From Muscardinus avellanarius (taxonomy: Eukaryota; Chordata; Mammalia; Rodentia; Gliridae): 64,000 nt of DNA. The position numbers and the translations under genes were made by a program. Below are positions 41,669 to 53,364 of the stretch, one piece after another. The notes beneath the pieces are model-generated. The model searched no databases. It was not told the origin of the DNA and saw nothing but the letters and a program-made list of their open reading frames with translations. The stretch's first letter is position 1. Every line of letters starts with the position of its first letter. The stretch covers positions 67,001-131,000 of the forward strand of contig OY726562.1 in the NCBI GenBank assembly GCA_963383645.1, in the 5' to 3' direction.

Positions 41669-42536
41669 TATGGTGCTGGGGGTGAAACCCAGAGGCTTTC
41701 TACCTCCGGGCTACACTCCCAGCCCTATTTTACATTTTATTTGGAAACAGGGTCTCACTATGTGCCAGTATGGGGAATGACCTAGGAAGATTTGGGAAAG
41801 CTCTGATTATTAATATATTTCAAAAGAAAATAATTGGTATATTTCAAAATAGTTGTGTTAAAATGGAGGCAGACATGGATAAAGAAAGGACTTGGTTTCG
41901 GCCTAACAACAGGCAGCTATTCCAGTGTAAATCAACCTAGCTCAAAGTACTTAACAAGTCAATAGAGGAGAGCTGGGGCTTCCTCTTTCTAAAGACAGAT
42001 CTACACGATCTAGGGGGGGATGGGGCAGGGTTTGACCTTGCCCTCCATGAAAGGAGACACCTCACCACACCTTGCTAGGGGAGGTACCTTACAGGGACGT
42101 TCACGTCAGAGTCACCCAAACAAGATGGAGGTCATGGGTGTAAAAAGGCCAAGTCCGCGTGTAAGCCCTTGGGTGTACTCATTCGAGTCATCCCCTCATG
42201 CCATCTTGGCATGGGGCTGTATTTCTACTTTCTGTATTTCTATCTTTCTAATAAACTTCTTTAAATCTTCAGCAGCTGTCCAAGCGATGAATACTTATTC
42301 TTAGCTTAGGACAAGAATCCACGGTTTTTCTGTTTGTGTGTGTGGTGGTGGTGGTGGGGGAATTACTTCTCCCCACACACACATTACGCACATCCCCCCC
42401 CCCTGCAACCTATCCCCTGCAACAACTAAATTGCTGAGAGCCTCACTAATTAGCTGAGGCTGTCCGCCAACCACAATCCTTCTGTCTCAACCTCCAAGCA
42501 CTGGGGTTACAAGTGTGCACCACCACTTCTGGATAT
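41615..42536 (-). mobile_element. TTTC microsatellite and reverse SINE split by LTR 2
   Basis: (TTTC)n at about 41615-41668 is the tail; the ID module and first body part at 41671-41760 stop after GGTCTCACTA; the body resumes at 42425 with ACTAAATTGCTGAGAGCC and ends CACCACTTCTGG. Confidence 0.88.
41761..42424 (+). mobile_element. Solo LTR 2
   Basis: A 664-bp element TGTGCCAGTATGGGG to CTGCAACA inserted in a SINE. Flanking ACTA (41757-41760, 42425-42428) is a 4-bp, possibly imperfect 5-bp, duplication. It has GTGTAAAAAGG and a CTAATAAACTTC poly(A) signal near 42248. Sibling of LTRs 1 and 3. Confidence 0.9.
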
Positions 42537-42837
42537 ATTTTTATTTCTTTCCTTTTTCTGAAGTAGCTATCAATTCTGAATCTTTAGGGATAGTGACAAG
42601 GACACATCCAGGGAAGGAAGGACATAGAAATGACAGGAGTTGGTTTCCAGGCTGCAGGCCCCATTCCTGCTTGGAGCCGGCTCTCCCACAAGCCTCACCT
42701 GAGTGTGGTGCAGGAACTGCTTGGCTCCCGCACAGCCGGCGCAAGGACTGCTGGAGGAAGCTCCTGCAGCCTCCCCTCAGGCTCAAGCTGCCCACGACCT
42801 CCATGGCAAGGGCTGGTTCGGGCCCTCGGGTCCTCAC

Positions 42838-43043
42838 CTTTATTGCTGTTACCCGACATCTGCTTGACAGAATAATCGCAGATGACCCCTGCATCTTCAC
42901 TGTGGCGGCAGTTGTGTCTCCCGATGTCATCTTTGACACAGTCAGCCAGAGAAGCCTCGTTCCCTTCGCACTTTACATTATCCAGGTGGATGGGTCCTGT
43001 TCCTTCTCCAAAATAAGCCATGGTTCTTGCTCTGGCGGGACCT
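42838..43043 (-). CDS. PRSS12: PRSS12 exon: third SRCR domain, second half
   Basis: A 206-bp exon. The first base completes a lysine codon, then [40 protein letters not shown] and [20 protein letters not shown], ending QMSGNSNK and a split glutamate codon. The cysteines in VKC, LADC, HNC and VIC match the SRCR pattern, and HxEDAGVxC is the SRCR signature end. A spacer ([16 protein letters not shown]) then leads to the activation site. The acceptor is GTTTCAG at 43044 and the donor is GTGAGG at 42837. SRCR modules mediate protein binding. Confidence 0.97.
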
Positions 43044-43391
43044 CTGAAACAGAGCTTTCTTAAGAATGTGGAAAATCAGGCATGCACCTGAATAAACCAC
43101 AAGATATGTTCAAATTCTATTTTACTCTTTAACTTTTACAAATTAATATTAGCATCTATGTATACCAAAAATCATTTCTTTCATGACTATCAAAAAATTT
43201 GAATAAGAGAGGCAATAACTGTACCTCTTTGTTCTCATACCCCATAGATAGTTTATGGAAGCAGCTGCCTGTAATTTAGCTTCTGTTTAGAAAATAACAC
43301 TTAATAACATGTCAAAATATGACAGTCTTACACTCTGATTAGGCAGGGGGAAATCACCCTATAATTTTCTACCTTTAAGAAGTATAACATT

Positions 43392-44300
43392 AGCCGGGCG
43401 TGGTGGCGCACGCTTGTAATCCCAGCATTCGGGAGGCTGAGACCTGGAGGATCGTGGATCGCGGACAGCCTCAGCTACTTAGTGAGGCCCTCTGCAACTC
43501 AGTGAGACCCAGTTTCAAAATAAAGAATAAAAAATAGGGCAGGGGGTGTAGCTCGGAGGTCGAATGCCCCTGGGTTCCATCCTCAGACCCACAAAAAAAA
43601 AAAAGTATAACATTCTCGCTGGGCGTGGTGGCACACGCTTGCAATCCCCGCGCTTGGGAGATGGAGACGGAAGGATTGTGAAGGTTTGAAGCCAGCCTTC
43701 CTGGCTTAAAAAACCCTGTTTCCAAATAAAAATATAAAAAATAGGTGTCTGGGAGTGTAGCCTGGAAGTAGAAGGGTTTCCAGGAACCCCAGAACCACCA
43801 AAAAAGAAAAAAGTAAAAGGTTAAAGCCAGGAGTGGTGTTGCAAGCTTGTAACCCCAGCATTTGGGAGGCTGAGACTGAAGGATCGTGGTTCATGGCCAG
43901 CCTCAGCTACTTAGTGAGTCCCTCTGTAAATTAGTGAGACCCTGTTTCAAAATAAAGAATAAAAAACAGGGCAGGAGATATAGCTCGGAGGTCAAATGCC
44001 CCTGAGTTCCATCCCCAGACCCACAAAAATATAATAATAAATAATAAAAGTAACAATATATGGGAGCTTACAGTTAATACTTATTTAAAATAAGTACTGG
44101 AGTCAGGTGTGGTGGTACACACTTGTAATCCCAGTACATAGGAGGATCACAGATCCAAGAACAGCCTCAGCAAGTAGTGAAACTCTCATCAACCTAGTGA
44201 GTCCCTGGTTCAAGATAAAAATGAAAACATAAGGCAGAGGACTTAGCTCAGAGGTAGAATGCCCCTGGGTTCAATCCCCAGCACCACACACCAAAAATAA
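43392..44300 (+). mobile_element. Four forward SINEs in a row
   Basis: 43392-43603 (GACCC tail), 43617-43800 (CTTCCAGGAACC tail), 43823-44030 (GACCC tail) and 44100-44300 (AGCACC tail ending CACCACACACC). AGTATAACATT before and after the first copy is its target duplication. Confidence 0.9.
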
Positions 44301-44509
44301 ATAAATACAATGAGTACTGGAAGGGTGGATGGGTGCTGTGATTGTGTGGGATGGAGGCACAGTCGGATGGATTCACAGCGGAGGATCAGCTTTGGGGCTG
44401 ATTTAGGGTGGCACATCTGGGGCCCAGTGTGAGCAGCTAAATGGTTCTTGAGTTTCACTCCTGGACTGACTCACTAATGTCCACTCATCTCACAAAGGCA
44501 AAATGTATA

Positions 44510-44930
44510 CTTTTTTTTTTTTTTTTTTGGTGGTACTGGGGTTCCTGGAAACCCTTCTACCTCCGGGTTACACTCCCAGACCTATTTTTTATATTTTTTA
44601 TTTGGAAACAGGGTCTCTTAAGCCAGTGAGTCTGGCTTCGAACCAGGGCAATCCTCCTGTCTCCGCCTCCCAAGCGTGGGGATTACAAGCGTGCGCCACC
44701 ACGCCCGGCAAAATGTATACATTTAAAAATTAATAAAGTATTTAGGAGCCAGGCGTGGTGGTGCACGCTTGTATTCCCTGCACTTGGGAGGTGGAGACAG
44801 GAGGATCATGCAGGTCCGAAGCCAGCCTTGCTGGCTTAAGAGACCCTGTTTCCAAATTAAAATATAAAATAGGTCTGGGAGTGTAGCCCGGAAGTAGAAG
44901 GGTTCCCAAGAACCCCAGTACCACAAAACA
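44510..44930. mobile_element. Inverted pair of CTTCCAGGAACC-type SINEs
   Basis: Reverse copy 44513-44709, with AAAATGTATAC on both sides as target duplication, then forward copy 44749-44930. Separated by only 40 bp. Confidence 0.92.
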
Positions 44931-45595
44931 ATTAATAAAGTAATTATGAATTTAAAAATAGTAAATAGAAAATCTATATCACAAATAATGAACCCATTGA
45001 CCATAAGGACAGCTGGAACAGGAATGAAGTCTAAAGCGGGGCAGTAAATAGTCATTTCTTAACCAAAAACAAACTTTAAGTTTCAAGTTTACAAAAACAT
45101 TGGAACTTTTATTAAAATAAAATATTTCTTAAGGTGAAAATATATTCTACAAAGAAGTAACCAAATGAATTGGTCACTATCTAAGATATGCATAGATACA
45201 GAATTAAGGATAATCTACTACAATCTATACAATTTATAGATACTAGCTTAAATTTCACAACGCTCCAGGCTGTAGCTTTTCCATGTTTTGTAACCCCCGA
45301 GTCAACACTTGCAAGGCCCTTGCTGCCCACATGGACCTGTGCAGAACCAGGAAGGATGCCCCCCGCTGGCCAGGGTCTAGCAAGGACCCGCCTTCCAGAC
45401 CTCTTGGCACCAGCTTTAGGGCTTACTGCTTTGCATGGCAAACAACTGTCCTTGTCTGTCTACTGGAAACCATGTTGTCACACTGCCTCTCAGCTTGAAG
45501 GAAGCTCAGCTAACGGATGAGCCACTGCCATCCTCCACTAGAACACAACAGGGTGCCTGGGCACTGCACTGCAGCTGTTTGAAGAGTGGAATTCT

Positions 45596-45640
45596 TCACA
45601 CGGGTGCAGAATACCCCGCTGGTATTCTGCACCCGTGTGA
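45596..45640. repeat. Perfect palindrome, 20-bp arms and 5-nt spacer
   Basis: The left arm (45596-45615, starting TCACACGGGTGC) and the right arm (45621-45640, ending GCACCCGTGTGA) are exact reverse complements around CCGCT. It lies in the unique GC-rich intronic block, outside SINEs. Confidence 0.97.
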
Positions 45641-45898
45641 CAATGCCATCGCCAACCTCAATCTCTGCTGTGGGCCAGGGAGTGGGGAGAAGTCAGGGAG
45701 GCTCATGTATGATGCATCCATGCCATGGCTGTGTCACTCTACGCATGATGTGAGACTCTAACGCACCAAAGTACAGAAAAGGCAAAATCATTAATAAAAA
45801 AGCACAGAAATGCAAAAATAAATAACTAAAAGGCACTAAAGTGTGACTCGTAGAACACGCCTAAAACAACCCAGAAACATTCATCAAGTAACATCCAA

Positions 45899-46110
45899 AG
45901 CCGGGCGTGGTGGCGCACGCTTGTCATCCCAGCATTTGGGAGGCTGAGACCGGAGGATGGCAGTTCGCGGACAGCCTCAGATACTTAGTGAGGCCCTCTG
46001 CAACTTAGTGAGACCCTGTTTCAAAATAAAGAATAAAAGATAGGGCAGGGGGTCTAGCTTGGAGGTCGAAAGCCCCTGGGTTCCATCCCCAGACCCACAC
46101 ACACAAAATA
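45899..46110 (+). mobile_element. SINE close upstream of a PRSS12 exon
   Basis: GCCGGGCGTGGTGGCGCACG head, GGTCTAGCTTGGAGGTCGAA tail ending in a CACACACAC run. A (A)GTAACATCCAAA/GTGACATCCAAA duplication surrounds it. It lies 31 bp downstream of a PRSS12 donor, in the opposite sense. Confidence 0.92.
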
Positions 46111-46139
46111 AAGTGACATCCAAATATTCAGTGTCCTTA

Positions 46140-46540
<401 letters not shown>

Positions 46541-46594
46541 AAGCCAGCACAAGCAAACCTACGCGGAAGCAAAAGAGACTTTACAAACGCAACA

Positions 46595-46785
46595 TTTTTT
46601 TTTTTAAACAGTCTCTCAGTTGTGGAAGGTCTCACTAAGTAGCTGAGGCTGGCGTCCGGAGTGGTGTTGCATGCTTATAATTCCAGTGCTTGGGAGGCTG
46701 AAACAGGCTGTCTCAAACCCAGATCCTCTTGTCTCAGCCTCCCAAATGCTGGGATTACAAGTGTGCACCACCATGCCTGGCTATT
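46595..46785. mobile_element. Rearranged SINE
   Basis: Starts as a reverse body (CAGTCTCTCAGTTGTGGAAGG to GAGGCTGG), continues as a forward head (AGTGGTGTTGCATGCTTATAA to GAGGCTGAAACAGGCTG), then reverts to the reverse head (CAGATCCTCTTGTCTC to CATGCCTGGCT). A short forward head is thus embedded in a reverse copy. Confidence 0.7.
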
Positions 46786-47139
46786 TTAACATCCATTCAC
46801 GCATATCCCAAAATACATACAGAGATGTACGACAGAGCTGAGAGTGTCCTGGAAAGTATTTTGAATAACTATGCTTTTTGTTCATACTTATTTGCCCTTC
46901 TGGTCAGGCATTAAGAATTTCTCAAGAATGTTTAATTGTTCTTTGCTCTCAGAGGATCTGCATCTATAATTATTTCAAGACTGTTAGAAGAGCTGGCTAC
47001 TTTTCATCTAAATATGAGTTTAAAGAAATTTGCAATTGGAAATCAGGAAGGCCCCTGGTGGAGTTGTGGAATACAGCACACCTTAGAAGGAAGAGCTACA
47101 CCCCTGAATTCACTTAGAAGCCAACCAAAACTTGAAAAT

Positions 47140-47335
47140 GAGCTGGGCAAGGTGGTGCACATCTGCTATCCCAGTACTTGGGAGACCAAGATGGGAGGAT
47201 CTCAGGTTTGAGGCCAGCCTCAGCAGCCTAGTGAAGCTTTCAGCAACCTAGAGAGACCCCGTTTCAAAAAAATAAAAAGGGCTAGAGGTTTAGCTCTGAG
47301 GTAGAATGTCCCTGGGTTCAATCCCTAGTACAAGA
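47140..47335 (+). mobile_element. SINE, older B1-dID
   Basis: GAGCTGGGCAAGGTGGTGCAC head, linker GTTTCAAAAAAATAAAAAGGG, tail GGTTTAGCTCTGAGGTAGAA. Confidence 0.85.
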
Positions 47336-47739
47336 AAGGAAAGAAAGAGAAAAAGGGGGTGGGGGGAGGAACAAGCAACAGATGCCAGTGGTGAGGGCTG
47401 AAACTAGAGGAGCCACCAGAAGTGTGGGAAGGAAGTTTTAAAAATCCCACTCCAAATACCTGGTCAGAATTTGGGGTAAATGAAAGTCAGAACAGGGAGA
47501 GGAGTTGTGCACAGGGTATTTCAGCTGCTTCTGCTCTCCAGGTACATGTTTATAGAGAAGCCTACACTTCTAAGCAACAAAAACAATTTAAGGGTAGAAC
47601 CTCGTGACATTAGTGCAGAGACTGAAAAGATATTTCTTTCTTGGAAAATGGACTTTTTTTTTTTTTTTTTTAAAGGCAAAAATGAGAAATGGCCACCTTG
47701 CAGCCCAGTAAGGCAGCAGCCACCAGGTGTCTGACTCAC

Positions 47740-47933
47740 CTGGGGACAGTCTGTGTCCTGTGCTGGGGCCACAGGCGATACCCACGTCCTCCTGGTGGCT
47801 GCAGTCATGCCTGCCCCAGGGCCTCCGGGAGCACTGGAGGAGGGCGACTTCCCTCCCAGAGCAGGTGACCTCCTCCAGCCATATGGGCCCCCGGCTTTCT
47901 TCAAAGTGGCCTGCAGAGACTCGCTTGCCGTAT
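47740..47933 (-). CDS. PRSS12: PRSS12 exon: second SRCR domain, second half
   Basis: A 194-bp exon: one base completing a lysine codon, then YGKRVSAGHFEESRGPIWLE, EVTCSGREVALLQCSRRPWG and RHDCSHQEDVGIACGPSTGH, then RLSP with a split glycine codon. Cysteines in VTC, LQC, HDC and IAC and the HQEDVGIAC end fit the SRCR fold. The GC content is markedly high. The acceptor is CTCCACAG at 47934 and the donor is CAG|GTGAGTC at 47739. The linker GPSTGHRLSPG joins to the third SRCR. Confidence 0.97.
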
Positions 47934-49662
47934 CTGTGGAGATAAGACAGGCACCCACACAAGATGCGGTCTCTTGATTTGAGGAGCCCCGACACAAGCT
48001 AGCCAGCCATGGCTCCTGGGGTGTTGTTTTCTCTTTCCTTGGGAAACAGAGCTGTGTCTACCTCACTCATTTACATCCTCTTAACATGTTTTGGCGGGTG
48101 CACTAGTGCCTTCTTGGGTTTGTCTACAATTTAACCCTCCAAGCAGACAGAATGCAAAGGGAAACCACAGTTGCTGAGGGCAGTGCGGCTGTGGAGGGAG
48201 GGAGTGAGCTCGTCCCATGGCTCTGAGGGGCTCTGTTTCCCTTCTCCAGCTTTCCCAGGCTGTCTCCAGATGGACAGGGCCTGCTCAAGCACGGTGCCCA
48301 GTCTACGGGAAAACCTGGATTTCAGAGTAACGACAGTGCTCTCAGCTTCTCACAAGGTTATGCAAATTCAACTTTCCAAGCTGTATACGTGACACTTGTG
48401 TCCCACCTGGCTTCATTCTGTTGGTGTACCGTAACAGCTCACATGCTGGGAAAGAGCCAAGGTCTGTGAATTCAGGAGCTGCGGTCAGGTTGCTGCGTAC
48501 CTTCTTCCAGTCTCCCTTCAGTTTTTATCTTGTTCCATAAAATCCAAACCTCCAGAAATCAGTGAGCTTAATACCATCAGGTCGATAGTCCTCAGTTCTC
48601 AGAGAGTCCACGAAATTCAACTCTTAGTCATAATGACAGGCCGATTTTTTCCCTCAGGACATTTTTCTTATTTCTGTATTAAGACTAGGAAGAGATCTTT
48701 CTGTCATGAATTTCTACTTGCTTCCTATGCAAATATTTTTTTTACTAAATCCCATGCTGCTATCACTCTCAGTTTGTGCCATTTTCCCAGAAAATGACCA
48801 GCATCTGTCCATCCCAGCTGTATGGCTGTAACAGAATCTGACTGCCCCCTTGGGTTCTAGCCATACAACCCATGGCAGTCCAACTACGACATACACCAGG
48901 CCTGGCTGAACAGTGTTTTTTAAATCTTCTTTCTTTCCCACAGTTTAATTGGCTTTATATTACTTCTGTAAACTGTAATACATATGTGTAAACATGGCTT
49001 TGCCCTATTTGAATAAAGTATATTTTTAGGATTTAGTGAATATTTGCAATGAGCTCCATCTTAAGCTGAAATGAACCAATTTGCCAATGTTTTCAAGCAT
49101 GAGAATAACAGAAATATGGAAAACAAGAGAGAATGGGCATTCATGACCTTTGCTCAAATATTTAGCTCCAAGGCGTCATCTGCGGTTACGTCCCACTAAG
49201 TCCTGACTCTGGAATGCACGACCCAGAGCCTGACACGCAGCTCTCGGGGGAGGCCAAGGCAAGCCAAAGGTCATCTCATGACAAGAGGGCTATTTTTCTC
49301 AAATCAAAGTAATAATTGTCATCACATTCTGAGAAAGAGAAGAATGTAATACCAACTCATTTGTCACTGGACGTGGCTACAATTTTAGACTCAATGATGT
49401 CAAAACTAACAACATCCAAAGGTTGTGATGTGCCAGAATGAAGTCAGGTGTGAGGCCCAGCCTGCACTGGCACAAGGGGCTGGTGGCACCCGCTTACTCG
49501 AGCAGGGCGCGACCGGAGAGGTGAGTGCTGTTGGTGCTGTACTCCCACGTACGGATGTAGGTAGGTGGTAGACACACAGATGGTAGAGAAAGGGTACTTT
49601 AGCTCTACAGAAATGTCGAGCAGAGCTACACAGCAAGGCCTGCTGTGTGTCTGTGGACTCAC
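47934..49662. other. PRSS12 intron within the second SRCR
   Basis: 1.7 kb of unique sequence with no SINE, the longest repeat-free stretch of the PRSS12 half. No exon or RNA gene recognised. Confidence 0.7.
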
Positions 49663-49804
49663 TTGAACCCCAGCTGCTGGCAGGCCACACGCGTGCTCCG
49701 CTCTGTCCAGCCGTGGTCACACACGCTGCCCCACTGCCGGCTGTGGAACACCTCCAGGCGACCCTCCTGGTTGCCTCTGCCACCTGCAAGCCTGATGGCC
49801 CCAT
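49663..49804 (-). CDS. PRSS12: PRSS12 exon: second SRCR domain, first half
   Basis: A 142-bp exon that begins AT, completing an aspartate codon, then GAIRLAGGRGNQEGRLEVFH, SRQWGSVCDHGWTERSTRVA and CQQLGFK with the last codon split. GRLEV, QWGSVC and CQQLGF are SRCR core motifs. The acceptor is CCTTGTGCAG at 49805 and the donor is AA|GTGAGTCC at 49662. Compared with other SRCRs, CDD is replaced by CDH here. Confidence 0.97.
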
Positions 49805-51995
49805 CTGCACAAGGAGGGGACACTGAGACTCACACCGACCCCCAGGAAAAGGTGAAGGACATTCCATTTCCCAGAAGCACCACCGGCAGGCCTCTCCAAG
49901 TCTCCAGTCAAACTAAGGGCCGTGAGCGCCCCGAGGCGCTGTTCCTGAAGTCTGACAGCACAGCCCACTCATCCTGCTATGTGCCCTCCTTTCCTCTGAG
50001 TAGAAAAATATATTCTGATGTAACTCCAAAGTATCTGCTTTATAATAGATGAACTAATATTTGGGAAAGTTCCCATAACTTCAGTTTTCTCACACGTAAG
50101 CAAAATTGGTTGTTTACTTTTAAAAAGAAAAAGAATGTGTCTGGCAATACTTCAAAATTTTAGCTGACAACAAAAAGTACTGAAATATGAAGACAGAAAA
50201 AGCTGTGCTGAATAAAGAACAATCTACCATGCCAATGTACCAGTTAATCCTTAGCATTCATGCATTATAAAAATTCGGTTCTGTCTTGCCTTTGTTCGTT
50301 TATGGATAATACAGATCTGAAATTTAAATCTTATTAACTCAATGAATAATTAATCCCCAAAGAATTTTATAAAAAAGAGTCTAAGCAGATACACAGGAGA
50401 GTGAACTTAATTTTTTAAACTAAATTTAAAAGCCATTTCCATCTGAAATAATACACCCTCCCCCTAGTAAAACATCAATAACCTTGGGTAAAGGTCTTAC
50501 TTTTCATGAATATCTGGGATCTTTTAAAGCAAACAGAAGGTCTTTGGACCACTTATTAATACTGCCTCATTGCTGTGACTTGCATTACCTCCCCAGCCCT
50601 CACAGCAGCAAAGCAAGGCTCTCACCATTTGAAAGAGAGAAACAGAAAAACGGAAGTGCTTAGCTCAGGCACAAAGTATGAATTTCTACTTTGTATAAAC
50701 ATGATAGTCTTCTGTAAAAACAACAACATGTAGAGATGTCTACAAAAAGATATAAACTCAGTATTCCACAGGACCTGAGAGGTAATTTGATTTTTCCTAA
50801 AGAAAGATTAAGCAGAATTTTTCTAGTTCTTTTTACCATAGAAACAATGGGTTTGTAATGACACAACTTCTCTTGCCTAGTTTTGTTCTCCCCTCCAAAT
50901 ACATCAGCACACACAGGCACACAAGCTCTCACACGCGCGCACACACACGTGTGTGCACACACACTCCTGCTCTGAGATGTGCCTCCTCAGAGCACCGCAC
51001 CTGCTGGGCCACACCTCTGCAGTCTGGAATGGTCTGCGGCAGGATGCAGCAGCGCTGGCTGGGTTGCTATGATAGTTCAACTGAGAGACATCAAGACATA
51101 TTTGCACCAGCCACAGACCCTGAGAGCGTGACTGGCTCATAGGTAATGAACGGGAGACCTCATTATAACATCTAATGTCTTCAATTTATTACTGCACACT
51201 GTTGTGATTACTGGGTACTACATATTGCAACAGTCATATTTTCTCATCTAATTTTACAGGATTATAATGCCTTAAACAAAAAAAATTTAAAAATATTTAT
51301 GAATAAAAATATAGCTTTTTTGCTTGTTTTGATTTTTGGTGGTGGTAGTGGGGGTTGAATCTAGAGCATTTTACCTCTGAGATACACCCCATTTCTATTT
51401 TCTTTTATTTTTTATTTTGAAATAGGGTCTTGGTAGGTTGCTGAGCATCTCGTAAGTTGGTGAGGCCTCAAACCTGCATCCTGTTTCAGCCTCCTACGTA
51501 CTGGGATTACTAGCATGCATTCCAAGCAAGAGATAGCATTTTTATATATAATTTGTAGCTGGGCATGGTGGCACACACCTGTAATCACAGTACTTGAGAA
51601 GCTGAGACAGGAGGATCACAGATTCAAGGCCAGCCTTATCTACTTAGCAAGGCCTTCAGCAACTTAGTGAGACTGTTTCAAAATAAAAAATAAAACAGGG
51701 CTCAGGGTATAGCTCTGAGGTACAACACCCCTGATTTCCACCCTCAGCACCGACACACACACATAATTTGCATTGGGCGTTTTTTAGTCTATTTTGAGAG
51801 ACTTATTTGTATGGTCATTTGATGCTGTTATCCAAATGATGAGAAGGGGGCTTTGCCAAGCCACAGTGGTGCTAGGGGCCAGAGATGGTATGAGAGGAGT
51901 GAGGCCCCCACCTGCCGAGAGTTAAGGTCGCCCCGTATCTCCATGGCCCTGCCGGGGGTTCAGGACACCCGCATCTCCATGGCCGCGGTCCTCAC
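49805..51995. other. PRSS12 intron between first and second SRCR
   Basis: Mostly unique AT-rich sequence. There is a short CA/GT-rich run near 50925-50962 and two SINEs at 51335-51525 (-) and 51560-51765 (+). Just before the exon, 51900-51990 repeats the words ATCTCCATGG and CAGGACACC. Confidence 0.7.
51335..51765. mobile_element. Inverted pair of older SINEs
   Basis: Reverse 51335-51525 (GGTGGTGGTAGTGGGGGTTG to TAGCATGCATTCC) and forward 51560-51765 (GCTGGGCATGGTGGCACACAC to a CACACACAC tail). Confidence 0.83.
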
Positions 51996-52174
51996 CTGTT
52001 AGCGGGGTGCAGGACACCCCTGCATCTTCTTTATGGCTGCAGTTATGCTCTTCCCAGGAACTCTTCGGACACTGCTCAATTGAAAGTTCATTCCCAGTGC
52101 AGTGTACTTCACCCAACATTATGGGGCCAGATCCTTCCCCAAAATATGCCTGGCTCCATGCTTTAGCAAGGCCA
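51996..52174 (-). CDS. PRSS12: PRSS12 exon: first SRCR in window, second half
   Basis: A 179-bp exon: T completing a serine codon, then GLAKAWSQAYFGEGSGPIML, GEVHCTGNELSIEQCPKSSW and EEHNCSHKEDAGVSCTPLT with a split final codon. YFGEGSGPI, CTGNE, IEQC, HNC and HKEDAGVSC are SRCR signatures. The acceptor is CTCTTCAG at 52175 and the donor is CAG|GTGAGG at 51995. In size (179 bp) it differs from the other second-half exons (194 and 206), owing to different linkers. Confidence 0.97.
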
Positions 52175-52565
52175 CTGAAGAGACAGGAGAACACACGATT
52201 TCCAGATGTGATTACCAAAGGCTGATCTGACTTATTTCTTTAGCCCCTGGAAAAACATAATCATCATCAATCCCCACATACCATCGACCTTCATCTCAGG
52301 CTGTACGTGATTGTCTGCATTTCTTTTCTGCATGTTGTTGCACTTTATGTTTTCCACAATTCCACATACTTCAAATACTATGAGATGTTCTCCATTATTT
52401 CCCTCCTTTTCCTCATCAGTAATGAAACTTCAGATTTTGACCATCAGTAATAGAACCTTAAGAAGTCACTGGTTCTCCAAAGTCCCCATGTTCAGCCTTC
52501 TTCCTTCTAGATAACCAAGTTTACTTGTCATAAAATATACTTAACATGAAATTTACCACTTTAAG

Positions 52566-52613
<48 letters not shown>

Positions 52614-52725
52614 ATTGGGGATCAAACCCAGGGGTGTTCTACCTCTGAACTATATCCTCAGCCCTATTTTTTATTTTGAAACTGGGCTTGGCTGCGTTGC
52701 TGGGTTTGGCTTCAACCCTTCTTGT
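52566..52725 (-). mobile_element. (GT)n and partial SINE
   Basis: GT run 52566-52611 followed by a reverse ID module and short body (GGGGATCAAACCCAGGGG to TTGGCTTCAACCC); the head is lost. Confidence 0.85.
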
Positions 52726-52973
52726 GACAGTGTGAGATGGTAACAATGCTGTATGTACATCACGAGGTGAAGTGGGACGGTGGGAGACTGCTCTACAAGG
52801 GCCACTGAATATAGTGTCATGTCATCACAGTTGATCTGACTAGCACGAGGGCTGCTGAGTGGCTCACGGGACAGCAGGGTGTGCAGGAGAGATTTGGACA
52901 AAGGATGATCCACAGGCAAGGTGGGACACAAGATAGTGCAAGATTCATCTCACTACTAAGAATAGTAATTTAA

Positions 52974-52975
<2 letters not shown>

Positions 52976-53023
<48 letters not shown>

Positions 53024-53314
53024 GGGAATTGAACCCAGAGGTATTATACTCCAAGTTCTACCACTACTCTTTTACTTTTTTTTTTTAATTTTTTTGGTGG
53101 TACTGGGGGTAGACCCAGAGGCTTTCTACCTCTGAGCTATACTCCCAGACCTTTTTTATATTTTATTTGGAAACAGGGTCTCGCTAAGTTGTTGAAAGCC
53201 TTACTAAGTAGCTGAGGCTGCCTTCAAACCTGCGCGATCCTCCTGTCTCAGCCTCCCCAGCGCGGGGATTACAAGTGTGCGCCACCACACCCGGCTACCA
53301 CTACTCCTTTTATG

Positions 53315-53364
<50 letters not shown>

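Larger units (their letters stand above)
38232..42837. other. PRSS12 intron before the activation-site exon
   Basis: Nearly all repeat: SINEs at 38309-38710 and 39211-39646, 39783-39965, then the LTR/SINE nest 40120-41590, and LTR 2 inside a SINE at 41671-42536. Small unique parts are 38715-39200 and 39650-39780. Confidence 0.75.

Noticed and set aside
25464..42424. Possible intact endogenous provirus between LTR 1 and LTR 3 or LTR 2
   Set aside because: The interval holds PRSS12 exons and SINEs, no viral genes, and each LTR has its own target duplication, so they are independent solo LTRs.
42515..43063. 182-codon plus-strand frame opposite a PRSS12 exon
   Set aside because: Antisense shadow of the SRCR exon 42838-43043; no start context or similarity of its own.
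47521..47997. 158-codon minus-strand frame overlapping a PRSS12 exon
   Set aside because: It is an alternative frame of the SRCR exon 47740-47933. The correct frame is fixed by YGKRVSAGHFEES and by splice phase.
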